DNA of 64,000 nucleotides, from positions 62,001-126,000 of the forward strand of contig NZ_PPTG01000005.1 in assembly GCF_002954245.1 (NCBI RefSeq), given 5' to 3'. The stretch comes from Cryobacterium aureum (lineage in GTDB: Bacteria > Actinomycetota > Actinomycetes > Actinomycetales > Microbacteriaceae). Position 1 is the stretch's first letter. Each line of letters opens with the position of its first letter. Positions 45,975 to 55,656 of the stretch are shown here, one piece after another. The notes beneath the pieces are model-generated. The model searched no databases. It was not told where the DNA came from and saw nothing but the letters and a program-made list of their open reading frames with translations. The position numbers and the translations under genes are program-made.

Positions 45975-46820
45975 ATGAGAATCATCGTCACCGGAGGAAG
46001 CGGAAAACTCGGCCGCAGCGTCGTCGCCAGGCTTACCGCCGACGGCCACGAGGCGCAGAACCTCGATCGGGCCGGCACGCGTGGCCCCGGGTTTCTCAGC
46101 ATCGACCTCACCAACTACGGAGAAGTCCTCGATGCCTTTCACGGCGTTGATGATACCTCCGTCGGTTTCGACGCGCTCGTGCACCTGGCGGCGGTACCGG
46201 CCCCGGGGATCCGCCCCGATGTGGCAACTTTTCACAACAACATGCTCACGACCTACAACGTGTTCCAAGCCGCGCGCCGCACCGGAATCACGCGCATCGT
46301 GTACGCCTCGAGCGAGACGGTACTCGGCCTGCCGTTCGACATCGACCCGCCCTACCTGCCGGTGGACGAAAAGTACGCGGCCCGTCCGGAGAGCACCTAT
46401 TCGCTGGTCAAACACCTCGAGGAGCAGATGGCCATCCAGCTAGTGCGTTGGGATCCAACCCTGAGCGTGACCGCCCTGCGTTTCTCCAACGTAATGGACC
46501 CCGACGATTACGCCGCGTTCGCCGGCTATGACGAGGACCCACGCAACCGCAAATGGAATTTGTGGGGCTACGTCGACGGACGTGACGGAGCCCAGGCCGT
46601 TTCGCGGGCGCTGGACACCGCCGGCCCTGGCTTTGAAACGTTTATCATTGCCGCCGCCGACACCGTGTCGAACCGGTCCAGCTCCGACCTGGCCGCCGAG
46701 GTCTTTCCCCGGGTCGGATTCACCCGGCCGGTGACCGAACACGAGACCCTGCTCGGCATCGACAAGGCCCGGCGTCTGCTCGGCTACGCGCCCGAGCACA
46801 GCTGGCGCGATCACGTCTAG
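45975..46820 (+). CDS. NAD-dependent epimerase/dehydratase (SDR family)
   Basis: A 281-residue extended short-chain dehydrogenase: IVTGGSGKLGRSVVARL at 4-20 for NAD(P), NMLTTYNVFQAARRTGI, and the active-site YxxxK in STYSLVKHLEEQM. Related proteins include uronate dehydrogenases and sugar epimerases. Its stop overlaps the stop of the converging oxidase gene (46817-46820). Divergent from the zinc-less ROK gene. Sugar substrate likely but unknown. Confidence 0.85.
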   Translation: MRIIVTGGSGKLGRSVVARLTADGHEAQNLDRAGTRGPGFLSIDLTNYGEVLDAFHGVDDTSVGFDALVHLAAVPAPGIRPDVATFHNNMLTTYNVFQAARRTGITRIVYASSETVLGLPFDIDPPYLPVDEKYAARPESTYSLVKHLEEQMAIQLVRWDPTLSVTALRFSNVMDPDDYAAFAGYDEDPRNRKWNLWGYVDGRDGAQAVSRALDTAGPGFETFIIAAADTVSNRSSSDLAAEVFPRVGFTRPVTEHETLLGIDKARRLLGYAPEHSWRDHV

Positions 46821-48064
46821 TGGAGACCGAACACCGTGCGTTCCAGAAACTCGTTGCGAAACGTGCCGGCCGGGTCGAGCCGGTCGGCCAGGGCGCGAAA
46901 GTCGTCGAGGCACCGATAGCGGGTCGCGAGCGTGGCAGCATCCGAGTGAAAGAGCTTGCCCCAGTGCGGGCGCATCAGAAATGGAGCGAGCGCCGCTTCG
47001 AGCGCGGGCAGCAGCACTTCGACGGCGGCCTGCTCGGGCTTCCAGGTGAAGTGCAGGGCCACGCCGGCCCGCTCGAAGCTCGGGCTGAGCCAGAGTTCAT
47101 CGGCCGCCACGCTGCGAATCTCGCTCACCAGCAGCAGCGGCGCGATCCGGGCCGAGAGCGCACGCATCGCCTCGATTGCGGCGACGGCGTGCTCGCGCGG
47201 CACGTGGTACTCGGTCTGCAACTCGTCGCCGTTACTCGGCGTGAAGGCCAAACGAAAATGTGGCAGCCGCTCAAACCACGGTCCGGGCACGCCGAGCTGC
47301 TGCGTGCAGTTGACCGCTGACAGGGCGGGCAGTGGATGCCGCCCCTCGGTCGCCGCCGCGCCGCCGAAGAACTCGGGTTCCCCCGAGAAATCCCCGCCGC
47401 GCGTCTTCACCCAGACCTGGTCCACCGACGAACCCTGCCAGTTGGTGAACAGGCTCACGCTGTAGGCGCTGCCCATCAGGTCGTCGAAATGAGTCAGCAC
47501 TTCGCTCCACGGCAGATTCTCGTAGACGAACTGCTGCACGTCGAAGGTCTGCTGAATGTCGAGCGTGACCCGGGTGACGATGCCGAGAGCGCCGAGCGCG
47601 ACAACCATGCCGGAGAAAGCCGGAGTCGACCGGTCGACCCGGAGCAGCTCACCTGAGGCCGTGACGATCTCGAGAGCCGACACCGCCGTGGCGAGGCTGC
47701 CGTTCTGGTCGCCGGAACCGTGGGTGCCGGTGGCGATCGCGCCGGCCACGCTGATGTGCGGCAGCGAGGCGAGGTTGTGCAGGGCGTACCCCCGGCGCTG
47801 CAGTTCGATCGCGAGGGTGCCGTAGGTCGTGCCACCGCCAACCTCGACGCGAAGCGCGACCGGGTCGATGACGATGACATCGTCAATTCGGTCGAGCGCC
47901 ACGAGTGTGCCCGCCGAATCGGCAATGTCATTGAAGGAGTGGCGAGAGCCGAGCGCGCGCACCCGGGTGGCCGCGGCGACCAGTCCCTGCAGCTCGGCAA
48001 TGCTGGTCGGGTGCGCGATCGGGGCCGCATAACGGTAGTTGCCGGCCCAATTGTGCTCGTTCAT
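46817..48064 (-). CDS. Alditol oxidase-like FAD-binding protein
   Basis: A 415-residue flavin oxidase of the AldO/xylitol oxidase type: oxidises a polyol's terminal alcohol with O2, giving the aldose and H2O2. Near the N terminus, VRALGSRHSFNDIAD contains the His expected to bind FAD covalently; GVGGGTTYG-like PP-loop follows (VEVGGGTTYGTLA), and the ALO C-terminal domain has RPHWGKLF. ATG 48064 (MNEHNWAGNYRY) matches family starts. Next to ROK and xylose genes, so xylitol or arabitol is a fitting substrate (inference). Confidence 0.87.
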   Translation of the reverse strand: MNEHNWAGNYRYAAPIAHPTSIAELQGLVAAATRVRALGSRHSFNDIADSAGTLVALDRIDDVIVIDPVALRVEVGGGTTYGTLAIELQRRGYALHNLASLPHISVAGAIATGTHGSGDQNGSLATAVSALEIVTASGELLRVDRSTPAFSGMVVALGALGIVTRVTLDIQQTFDVQQFVYENLPWSEVLTHFDDLMGSAYSVSLFTNWQGSSVDQVWVKTRGGDFSGEPEFFGGAAATEGRHPLPALSAVNCTQQLGVPGPWFERLPHFRLAFTPSNGDELQTEYHVPREHAVAAIEAMRALSARIAPLLLVSEIRSVAADELWLSPSFERAGVALHFTWKPEQAAVEVLLPALEAALAPFLMRPHWGKLFHSDAATLATRYRCLDDFRALADRLDPAGTFRNEFLERTVFGLH

Positions 48065-48106
48065 ACGTCGCCTCACGGTATTTGGTGTTCGCTCCAACAT
48101 ACCAAG

Positions 48107-49318
48107 CTAGGAACGCCCGCGCGCACACCCGGCCGGGTCGTCGAGCAGACCGGCGAAGGCCAGCTCGGCCGCCCCGACCATCATGAGCCTGGAGCGCAGC
48201 TTCGCCCGTTCGAGCAGCACCGCATGCCCAAGGCTGCCGATGGAGCTCACGCTCACTGCCTCGACCAGACGCTCACGGCCCACCGACAGCAGCGAGCCGA
48301 GAAAGCCGCCGAGCACGACCATTTCCGGGTCGAACATATTCACAAAGTTCGAGATGGCCACCGAGAGAAAGTCGATCTGCCTGGCCACCTCGCGCAATAC
48401 CGCTGGGTCACGCGAGACGCCGAGGGCGATGTCCAGTTCGTCCTGGTCAGCGCGGGGCAGGTCCAGCACCCTGAGCAGGCGCGGCATGCTCACCTCGGTT
48501 TCCAGGCAGCCGATGCGGCCGCAGTGACAACGGACCCCGGCCGAGTTGACCAGGGTGTGGCCGAGTTCTCCGGCATAGCCGCTGGTGCCGCGCAGTGGTG
48601 AGCCCCCGATGATGAGGCCGCCGCCGATGCCGTTCGACGCGCCGTTGAGGTAGACCAGGTCGGTCGTGCCACGGGCCGCCCCGAACAAGCTCTCGGCGAT
48701 GGCGGCGAGGCTCGCGTCGTTGCCGGCGAACACGGGGTAACGCAGGGCCTTGGCGAGGGCCGTGGTGATGGCGCTATCGCGCCAGCCGAGGTGCGGAGCG
48801 ATCAGTACGCGCCCGTCGATCGTATCGACCAGGCCGGGAACGGCCACGCCGACCCCGGCGATCTCGTAGTTATTCTCGATCTCGCCGCGCATACCGTCGA
48901 CGATGGCCTTGACCGCGTTCACGGTTTCGCTCACGGTCGGAATGCGAGCCGTATCAAAGCGTATGCGACGAATCACCTCGCCGCCGAGCCCCACCAGTCC
49001 CACGGTAATCGCGTCGACGTCAGGGCTCACCGCTATTGCGGCGATTCTGGGGCTCGGGAATACCTGCAGGCTCGGGCGTCCGACCCGGCCGGGCACGTCT
49101 TCCGGTTCACCCTCGAACGCCATGCCGAGGTCGACCAGTTCGGCCACGAGGGCTGAAATGGTCGACCGGTTCAGACCGGTGCGTCGGGTCAACTCGGCGC
49201 GAGAGCATCCGCTGGAATGATGAATCATGGTGAGGATCATCGACAGGTTGAACCGACGCAACTGATCGTTACTCGTGCCCCCCCGAAGGCCGAGGGGTGG
49301 CGGGGCTAGCCTGGTCAC
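48107..49318 (-). CDS. ROK-family regulator, probable xylose repressor
   Basis: A 403-residue ROK protein with an N-terminal winged helix (SRAELTRRTGLNRSTISALV), GVAVPGLVDTIDG, SNGIGGGLIIGG and the intact zinc motif CHCGRIGC. It follows the xylose ABC permease gene by 60 bp on the same strand, the usual place for a XylR-type repressor in actinobacteria. Inducer would be xylose or a related sugar; this is inferred from context. Confidence 0.88.
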   Translation of the reverse strand: MTRLAPPPLGLRGGTSNDQLRRFNLSMILTMIHHSSGCSRAELTRRTGLNRSTISALVAELVDLGMAFEGEPEDVPGRVGRPSLQVFPSPRIAAIAVSPDVDAITVGLVGLGGEVIRRIRFDTARIPTVSETVNAVKAIVDGMRGEIENNYEIAGVGVAVPGLVDTIDGRVLIAPHLGWRDSAITTALAKALRYPVFAGNDASLAAIAESLFGAARGTTDLVYLNGASNGIGGGLIIGGSPLRGTSGYAGELGHTLVNSAGVRCHCGRIGCLETEVSMPRLLRVLDLPRADQDELDIALGVSRDPAVLREVARQIDFLSVAISNFVNMFDPEMVVLGGFLGSLLSVGRERLVEAVSVSSIGSLGHAVLLERAKLRSRLMMVGAAELAFAGLLDDPAGCARGRS

Positions 49319-49377
49319 GACTCACCACCCCTCAGGTTTAGTTGCACCCGACAGAGTCCTGCAGGCGTCAGGCGAAG

Positions 49378-50565
49378 CTAGCGGCCGGCCCGGCGCTTGT
49401 TGAAGATGTCGAAGGCGACGGCCAGCAACAGAACGAGGCCCTTGATGGTCATCTGCCAGGCAGCATCCACCGAGAGAATCGACAGGCCCATGTTGAGCAC
49501 ACCCATGACGAGTGCGCCGATGACGGCGCCGATGACGGTGCCGACACCACCGGTCACCGCGGCGCCACCGATGAAGACGGCGGCGATGGCGTCGAGCTCG
49601 TAGTTCTGCCCGGCCGAGGCGACAGCGCCGCCGGCGCGGGACGTCGATACGACGCCGGCCAGTCCGGCGAGTACGCCCATGTTGACGAAGATAAAGAAGT
49701 CGACCCATTTGGTCTTGACGCCACTCATCTTGGCGGCGAACAGGTTGCCACCCATGGCGTAAACGTGGCGGCCGAAAACCGTCTGGTTGAGCAAAAAGGT
49801 GTAGCCAAGAATGAGCACGGCGAGCACGATCAGAATGATCGGGGTGCCGCTGTAGCCCGAGAGTAGCCAGGCGAACCAGATAATGGCCACGGCGGCGATG
49901 CCGCTCTTGATCCACAGGCTCACGATCGGTTCGCGCGGCAGTTCGAGCTTGCGCAGGGTGGCGCGGATGCGCAGCTGCTGCACGATCAGGGCGAACGCGG
50001 TCAGTACACCGAGCGCGATGGTGAGCACGTCCCGGCCGCCGACTTCGCCGAACCAGGCGGGCACCCAACCGGCGCCGATCGCGGTGAATTCAGAGGGAAG
50101 CCCGCTGATGGTGCCGCCGGTCAGCAGCACCAGGGTGAGCCCGCGAAAGATCAGCATGCCGGCGAGCGTGACGATGAACGCCGGGATACCGACGAACGCC
50201 ACCCAGAAGCCCTGCCAGGCACCGACCAGGGCGCCGACCAACAGCGCGATGACGACGGCCGCCCACCACGGCAGCCCCCAGCTGCTCATGCTGATCGCGG
50301 TGACGGCGCCAACCATGGCGACGACCGAACCGACCGACAAGTCGATGTGGCCGGCGATAATCACGATGACCATGCCGATGGCGAGGATCAGCACGTAGGC
50401 GTTCTGCTGAATCAGGTTGTTGACGTTGCCGGGCAGCAGCAGGCGGCCGTCGGTGAGAATCTGGAACAGCACGATGATGATCGCCAGGGCGGCGAGGATC
50501 CCATACTGCCTGAGATTGACCGCGAACTTAGGCCTGGCGCGCTTCACGGGGGTTGTGGTACTCAT
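49378..50565 (-). CDS. xylH: Xylose-type ABC transporter permease
   Basis: Membrane subunit of a sugar importer, 395 residues, about ten hydrophobic segments. Motifs of the ribose/xylose permease family: GHIDLSVGSVVAMVGAV near 70-86, GIPAFIVTLAGMLIFRGL, and AVFIGGAAVTGGVGTVIGA near the C terminus. Lies 5 bp after xylG; belongs with xylF and xylG. Confidence 0.92.
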   Translation of the reverse strand: MSTTTPVKRARPKFAVNLRQYGILAALAIIIVLFQILTDGRLLLPGNVNNLIQQNAYVLILAIGMVIVIIAGHIDLSVGSVVAMVGAVTAISMSSWGLPWWAAVVIALLVGALVGAWQGFWVAFVGIPAFIVTLAGMLIFRGLTLVLLTGGTISGLPSEFTAIGAGWVPAWFGEVGGRDVLTIALGVLTAFALIVQQLRIRATLRKLELPREPIVSLWIKSGIAAVAIIWFAWLLSGYSGTPIILIVLAVLILGYTFLLNQTVFGRHVYAMGGNLFAAKMSGVKTKWVDFFIFVNMGVLAGLAGVVSTSRAGGAVASAGQNYELDAIAAVFIGGAAVTGGVGTVIGAVIGALVMGVLNMGLSILSVDAAWQMTIKGLVLLLAVAFDIFNKRRAGR

Positions 50566-50570
50566 CGGGG

Positions 50571-52103
50571 TCAGTCCTTTCCCGCGGTCATGTAGTGCAT
50601 GAGTGTTTCTTGGGAGGCATCCGCTGCGGCAACTTCACCGGTGAGCTTGCCCTCTGAAATGACGTAGATGCGGTCGGAGAGTCCGATGAGTTCGGGCAGC
50701 TCCGAGGAAATCACAACGACGGCTTTGCCCTGGGCGGCCAACTCGTTGATGATTCCGTAGATCTCGTACTTAGCGCCGACGTCGATGCCACGAGTCGGTT
50801 CGTCGAGAATGAGAATGTCGGGGCCAGCGAAGATCCACTTCGACAGCACGACCTTCTGCTGATTGCCGCCGGAGAGCTTGCCGGTGATCGACGAGACGCT
50901 CGGCGCCTTGATGTTCATCTTCTCGCGGTAGGAGTTGGCGACCTTGTACTCGCGATACCGGTCAATGACGCCCCACTTGGCGAGCTTGCCCAGCGCGGCG
51001 GCCGAGACGTTCACGGTGATGTCGCCGATGAGGTTGAGGCCGTAGCGTTTTCGGTCTTCGGTGGCGTAGGCGAAACCGTGACGGATCGCTTCGTCTACCG
51101 TGCGCAGCTGAATTTCGTCGCCGTTCTTGAAGATGCGACCACTGATCTTGGTGCCGTAGGAGCGGCCGAAGATACTCATGGCTAGTTCCGTGCGTCCGGC
51201 GCCCATGAGCCCGGCGAAACCGACGATCTCGCCGGCCCGCACGGTGAACGAGGCGGCATCGACGACCTTGCGGGTCGTGTCGACCGGGTGGTACACGGTC
51301 CAATCCTCAACGCGCAGCACCTCGGTGCCAATCTTGGGTTCACGCGGTGGAAACAGGTTATTGAGTTCGCGACCGACCATGGAGCGGATGATGCGGCCCT
51401 CGGTCGCGTCCGGCCCATCCATCGCAATGGTTTCGATGGTCTTGCCGTCGCGAATAACGGTGACCGTGTCTGCGATGCGCTTGATCTCTTTGAGCTTGTG
51501 GCTAATGATGATGCAGGTGATGCCCTGGCCGCGCAGGTGTTCGATCAGGCCGAGCAGGTGCGCCGAGTCCTCGTCGTTGAGGGCAGCGGTCGGCTCGTCG
51601 AGAATGAGCAGTTTGACCTGCTTGGAGAGCGCCTTGGCGATTTCCACCAGTTGCTGCTTGCCAACACCGAGTTCGAGCACCTTGGTGGCCGGGTTCTCGG
51701 CCAGGCCGACCCGGGCGAGCAGCAGGGCGGCTTCGCGGTTCGTTTTGTTCCAGTCGATGATGCCGCGGGTGGAATTCTCGTTGCCCAGGAAGATGTTTTC
51801 GGCGATCGACAGGAACGGGCTCAGCGCCAGTTCCTGGTGGATGATCACGATGCCGTCGGCCTCACTGTCATTGATCGTCTTGTAGGAGACCGGTTTGCCC
51901 TCGAACTCGATGGTGCCCTCGAAGCTGCCGGCGGGGTATACACCGCTGAGCACCTTCATAAGGGTGGACTTACCGGCACCGTTCTCGCCGCAGACCGCGT
52001 GCACCTCGCCGCGAACGACCTCGATGGATACACCGTCGAGCGCCTTCACTCCGCTGAAATCCTTCACGATGTTGTTCATCCTGAGGATGGTCGTGTGCTC
52101 CAA
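50571..52103 (-). CDS. xylG: Xylose-type ABC transporter ATP-binding protein (double domain)
   Basis: A 510-residue ATPase with two ABC domains, as in XylG/MmsA. First: [16 protein letters not shown] (Walker A) and ILDEPTAAL; second: [14 protein letters not shown] and [19 protein letters not shown]. The second Walker A is degenerate ([11 protein letters not shown]), normal for the family. A TTG start at 52103 is chosen because GGAGG stands 6 bp ahead; the ATG at 52121 lies on that site. Downstream of xylF after an RNA hairpin. Confidence 0.92.
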   Translation of the reverse strand: MEHTTILRMNNIVKDFSGVKALDGVSIEVVRGEVHAVCGENGAGKSTLMKVLSGVYPAGSFEGTIEFEGKPVSYKTINDSEADGIVIIHQELALSPFLSIAENIFLGNENSTRGIIDWNKTNREAALLLARVGLAENPATKVLELGVGKQQLVEIAKALSKQVKLLILDEPTAALNDEDSAHLLGLIEHLRGQGITCIIISHKLKEIKRIADTVTVIRDGKTIETIAMDGPDATEGRIIRSMVGRELNNLFPPREPKIGTEVLRVEDWTVYHPVDTTRKVVDAASFTVRAGEIVGFAGLMGAGRTELAMSIFGRSYGTKISGRIFKNGDEIQLRTVDEAIRHGFAYATEDRKRYGLNLIGDITVNVSAAALGKLAKWGVIDRYREYKVANSYREKMNIKAPSVSSITGKLSGGNQQKVVLSKWIFAGPDILILDEPTRGIDVGAKYEIYGIINELAAQGKAVVVISSELPELIGLSDRIYVISEGKLTGEVAAADASQETLMHYMTAGKD

Positions 52104-52159
52104 GGGCAGCCTCCTGGTCAAAATTGCATGTTGCGCTGGGGCCCGTTGACGGGCGAAAT

Positions 52160-52187
52160 GGTCGGCCCCGCTCGCGCGGGGCCGACC
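52160..52187 (-). promoter_or_regulatory. Intercistronic hairpin after xylF
   Basis: Perfect inverted repeat GGTCGGCCCCG / CGGGGCCGACC in the 96-bp xylF-xylG gap, with no T-tract. Probably stabilises the 5' mRNA part or lowers read-through, giving more binding protein than ATPase and permease. Confidence 0.65.
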
Positions 52188-52199
52188 GAAGCAGACTCG

Positions 52200-53321
52200 T
52201 TAGAGTCCGACGTCCGCTGCCTTGGTGAAGCCGGAATCGATGAGCTTGGCCTGCACATCATCCTTCACGACGACCTCGGGGTCGAGCAGGAACGATGGAA
52301 CGACCTTTTCGCCGTTGTCGTAGGTCTCGGTGTCGTTGACGGTTACGTCTTCGCCAGCCGCGATCTGCTGGATCATGTCGAAGACCTGCTTGCCGAGCGT
52401 GCGGGTGTCCTTCCACACGGTCATGGACTGCTCGCCGTCAAGAATGGCGAGCACGTTGGCCTTGTCGGCGTCCTGACCGCTGATGATCGGGTAGCTCTCG
52501 CCCGGCGTGTAGCCGGCGCTCTTCAGTGAAGCGATGATGCCGATGGCGAGGCTGTCATTGGGCGAAAGCACAACGTCAACCTTTTCGTCGCCGGAGTAGA
52601 ACGACGACAGGCGGTTGTCCATTTCGGACTGCGCTGAGGCCGAGATCCAGCCTTGGATTCCAATGGAAGCCCAGTCGTCGTTCGAGGACGGCGACTTACC
52701 GCTCGGAACGACCAGCTGGCCGCTCTCGACGTAGGGCAGCAGAACGTCCCAGGCGCCGGAGAAGAAGAACTTGGCGTTGTTGTCGTCTGGACTACCGGCG
52801 AAGGGCTCGAGGTTGAACGGGCCGGCGCCGTCGGCGAGGCCGAGCTGCTCCTCGATGTACTGGCCCTGCAGGGTTCCCACCTTGTAGTTGTCGAACGTTG
52901 CGTAGTAATCAACGTTCTCGGTGCCGTTGATCAGGCGGTCATAGGCGATGACCTTGGCGTCCTGGCCGGCGGCCTCGGCGAGCACCGGGGCGAGTACTTT
53001 TCCATCCACTGCTGCGACGACGAGAATCTTGGCGCCGCCGGCGACCTGGTTCTGAATCTGGCTGATCTGTAGGTCGGTCTTGTTGTCGGCGTACTGCAGG
53101 TCGGCGGTGCAACCAGCTTCTTCGAGCAGAGACTTGAGCTGCTCGCCGTCGTTGATCCACCGTTCGAGGCTGCGGGTCGGCATAGAGATTCCGACGTTGC
53201 AGTCAGCGCTGGCCGCTGCGCCATCGCCGGCTGGGGAGGTCGTTCCGGAACAAGCCGCGAGCGACAAGGCCACGGCTCCGGTCGCCGCTACGGCGAGGAT
53301 CCTCTTGGTCAGGGTCTTCAT
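52200..53321 (-). CDS. xylF: Xylose-type ABC transporter substrate-binding lipoprotein
   Basis: A 373-residue secreted binding protein: lipoprotein signal ending LSLAACSG, then a periplasmic-binding type I fold with VGISMPTRSLERWINDGEQL at the start of the mature part, YADNKTDLQISQIQNQVAGG, and ISGQDADKANVLAILDGEQS near 250. ATG 53321 follows GAGGAAAG. First gene of xylFGH, divergent from xylA. Confidence 0.93.
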   Translation of the reverse strand: MKTLTKRILAVAATGAVALSLAACSGTTSPAGDGAAASADCNVGISMPTRSLERWINDGEQLKSLLEEAGCTADLQYADNKTDLQISQIQNQVAGGAKILVVAAVDGKVLAPVLAEAAGQDAKVIAYDRLINGTENVDYYATFDNYKVGTLQGQYIEEQLGLADGAGPFNLEPFAGSPDDNNAKFFFSGAWDVLLPYVESGQLVVPSGKSPSSNDDWASIGIQGWISASAQSEMDNRLSSFYSGDEKVDVVLSPNDSLAIGIIASLKSAGYTPGESYPIISGQDADKANVLAILDGEQSMTVWKDTRTLGKQVFDMIQQIAAGEDVTVNDTETYDNGEKVVPSFLLDPEVVVKDDVQAKLIDSGFTKAADVGL

Positions 53322-53800
53322 TGGTGCTTTCCTCTCTGAATGCTGCCAGGTGCAGGTGCGGAGATCCGCTCCTGCTGCAACGAGGTGCACTCCAGAAATT
53401 CGCCGCGCTAAACGCGTCCGAAGACCGGAAAGTTACCTCGTTGTAAGGGTGCTGTGTTGTGGGCTCACGCGGTGTGAGTCCGGCGCAGGGTCAAGCGGTG
53501 CTGCTCACTCTGCTGGGTGGTTCTAATCATCATTCTAAACAGGCCGTGGGCGACTTTGTTCACGGACAGAACATATCTAATTCCCCGGTTGTTTGCCAAC
53601 TGTTTTTTTGAAAAAACCGGAAATTACGTGGGATCGAGAGGCATTCGTTACCAAGTCTCGCCTTCTATCCCTCAATCGAGGGTCGAGAAAAGACTCGATA
53701 GTTCGGGCCGCAGGCAAATCGGGTCCGCCCTACGTTTTCCGCCGCATCTGCTATATGTTTGAGTAATCAACAAATCATCGACGAAGCTGAAGGTAGCGCA
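53322..53800. promoter_or_regulatory. Divergent xylF/xylA control region
   Basis: A 479-bp gap with no gene I can support. It holds a near-palindrome GGGCTCACGC/GGTGTGAGTCC (53461-53481), a doubled TTCTAA (GGTTCTAATCATCATTCTAA, 53520-53539), an inverted repeat CCGGTTGTTT/AAAAAACCGG (53585-53594 with 53611-53620) and ATCGAG/CTCGAT (53675-53699). It is AT-richer than its surroundings. These are candidate sites for the ROK repressor and for catabolite control of both directions. Confidence 0.5.
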
Positions 53801-55006
53801 ATGACACCCAATGATGTGAGCCTGACCCCCACCCGCGACGACAAGTTCTCCTTTGGACTCTGGACCGTCGGCTACAACGGCAGCGACCCGTTCGGCGGCC
53901 CGACCCGACCGCACCTCGACGTCGTCGACGCCGTGACCAACCTGGCCGAGCTCGGCGCCTACGGACTCACCTTCCACGATGACGATTTGTTCGACTTCGG
54001 TTCGTCCGATGCTGCACGCCAACTCCAGATCGACCGCCTCAAGCAGGCGCTCACCGACACCGGCCTCATCGTGCCGATGGTCACCACCAACCTGTTCAGC
54101 GCCCCGGTCTTCAAGGACGGCGGCTTCACCTCCAACGACCGGGCCGTGCGCCGGTTCGCGCTCCGCAAGGTGCTGCGCAACATCGACCTCGCCGCAGAGC
54201 TCGGCGCCAAGACCTTCGTCATGTGGGGCGGCCGCGAGGGCGCCGAGTATGACGCGGCCAAGGACATCCGTTCGGCGCTCGAGCGCTACCGCGAGGCCGT
54301 GAACCTGCTCGGTGACTACGTCACCGACAAGGGCTACGACATCCGCTTCGCCATTGAGCCCAAGCCCAACGAACCGCGCGGCGACATCCTGCTGCCGACC
54401 GTTGGACACGCGATGGCCTTCATCGAAACCCTCGAGCGCCCCGAGATGGTGGGCGTCAACCCCGAGGTCGGGCACGAGCAGATGGCCGGGCTCAACTTCG
54501 CCGCCGGCATCGCGCAGGCCTTGTACCAGGGCAAGCTATTCCACATTGACCTCAACGGTCAGCGCGGCATCAAGTACGACCAGGACCTGGTGTTCGGCCA
54601 TGGCGACCTGCAGAACGCGTTCGCGCTGGTGGACCTGCTCGAAAACGGCGGCCCGAACGGAGGCCAGACCTACACCGGTCCGCGCCACTTCGACTACAAG
54701 CCGAGCCGCACCGAAGACGTCGCCGGAGTGTGGACCAGCGCCGCAGCCAACATGCGCACCTACCTGCTGCTCAAGCAGCGGGCCGCGGCATTCCGCGCCG
54801 ACCCCGAGGTACAGGCAGCCCTCGCCGCGTCGAAGGTACCTGACCTGTCGAACAACACCCTGGCCGTCGGCGAAAGCTACGACGATCTGCTGGCCGACCG
54901 CGGCTCCTACGAGGACTTCGACACCGACGCCTACTTCGGCGGCAAGGGCTTCGGCTTCGTGCACCTGCAGCAGCTGGCCCTCGAGCACCTGCTCGGCGCC
55001 CGCTAG
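53801..55006 (+). CDS. xylA: Xylose isomerase
   Basis: Interconverts xylose and xylulose (and glucose/fructose). The 401-residue class I actinobacterial form: [12 protein letters not shown]-type start ([17 protein letters not shown]), the active-site His in [12 protein letters not shown], the metal Glu region [34 protein letters not shown], and [23 protein letters not shown] 53801 follows GAAGGTAG; an earlier GTG/TTG-type start at 53759 adds 14 unlikely residues. The expected kinase partner xylB, downstream, is broken. Confidence 0.96.
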   Translation: MTPNDVSLTPTRDDKFSFGLWTVGYNGSDPFGGPTRPHLDVVDAVTNLAELGAYGLTFHDDDLFDFGSSDAARQLQIDRLKQALTDTGLIVPMVTTNLFSAPVFKDGGFTSNDRAVRRFALRKVLRNIDLAAELGAKTFVMWGGREGAEYDAAKDIRSALERYREAVNLLGDYVTDKGYDIRFAIEPKPNEPRGDILLPTVGHAMAFIETLERPEMVGVNPEVGHEQMAGLNFAAGIAQALYQGKLFHIDLNGQRGIKYDQDLVFGHGDLQNAFALVDLLENGGPNGGQTYTGPRHFDYKPSRTEDVAGVWTSAAANMRTYLLLKQRAAAFRADPEVQAALAASKVPDLSNNTLAVGESYDDLLADRGSYEDFDTDAYFGGKGFGFVHLQQLALEHLLGAR

Positions 55007-55117
55007 CCCCTGTTGCCCTGGTGGCTAATGCAGGAATTTCGCCCGTGTTCTTGCCCTGCAATCGCGGGGCCGAGGACGAGTCCGCGCCCCCGATATCCTG
55101 AATTTGCCCCCACTACT

Positions 55118-55213
55118 GCGCATAACTCCTGCAAATTGTCGGCCGGCCGCATCGGTGCCCGCGTCTTTACGCCTAAGTCGGTGGCGGGCCGCACAGATTG
55201 CAGGAGTTATGCC
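55118..55213. repeat. Inverted-end intergenic element, copy C
   Basis: Ends GCGCATAACTCCTGCAAATT (55118-55137) and GATTGCAGGAGTTATGCCC (55196-55214). The interior has a further GGCCGGCCGC / GCGGGCCGC pairing. It directly abuts the xylulokinase remnant, as if it marks the break. The 110 bp between xylA and this copy show nothing else. Confidence 0.85.
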
Positions 55214-55215
55214 CC

Positions 55216-55466
55216 GGCACTGCCTACTGGTCGCCGAGCACCGGCGAGTACGACTTCGACCTGTTCGAACTCGCCGTCGGACACTCCGCCGGGCTCCCCG
55301 CGTGCTTGGTGCCGCCGAGCGGGCCGGCATCACCGCACAACTCGTCGACAGCTCCAACCGCGCCTGGCTGCCGGCCGGTATCGTCATCGCGCTGGTGCCG
55401 GCGGCCCCCGACTTTCGGTCCGTCATTCGGGAACAGTGCGCCGCGCATACCGTGGAAGGCGTCTGA
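55216..55466 (+). pseudogene. xylB: Xylulokinase remnant
   Basis: Bases from 55216 encode GTAYWSPSTGEYDFDLFELA followed by VG, which resembles the mid-region of actinobacterial xylulokinases (SGT.YW.P.TGEY..DLL.LA.G). The match continues in the next frame as LPRVLGAAERAGIT after a run of four C at 55296-55299 where five would keep frame. Both the N-terminal half and the ATP-binding C-terminal half are absent; the tail to the stop at 55466 is not recognisable. Position after xylA supports the identity. The stretch 55467-55656 shows nothing I can name. Confidence 0.55.
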
Positions 55467-55656
55467 CCTCGGTTGCCGAGTCACGCGAACAGAACGACGG
55501 TCTGCGCACGTGCTAGCGGATAAGTGCATGCGTTTCTGCGCCTCGGATGGTGTCGCTCAAACTGCAACTCCCGAAGTCGACAGCTGTCGCAGATGGTTAG
55601 AACTGTGGAGGCAGGCATCTCCAACGACCCCACCTGGCCTATGTATCCGACTGCAT

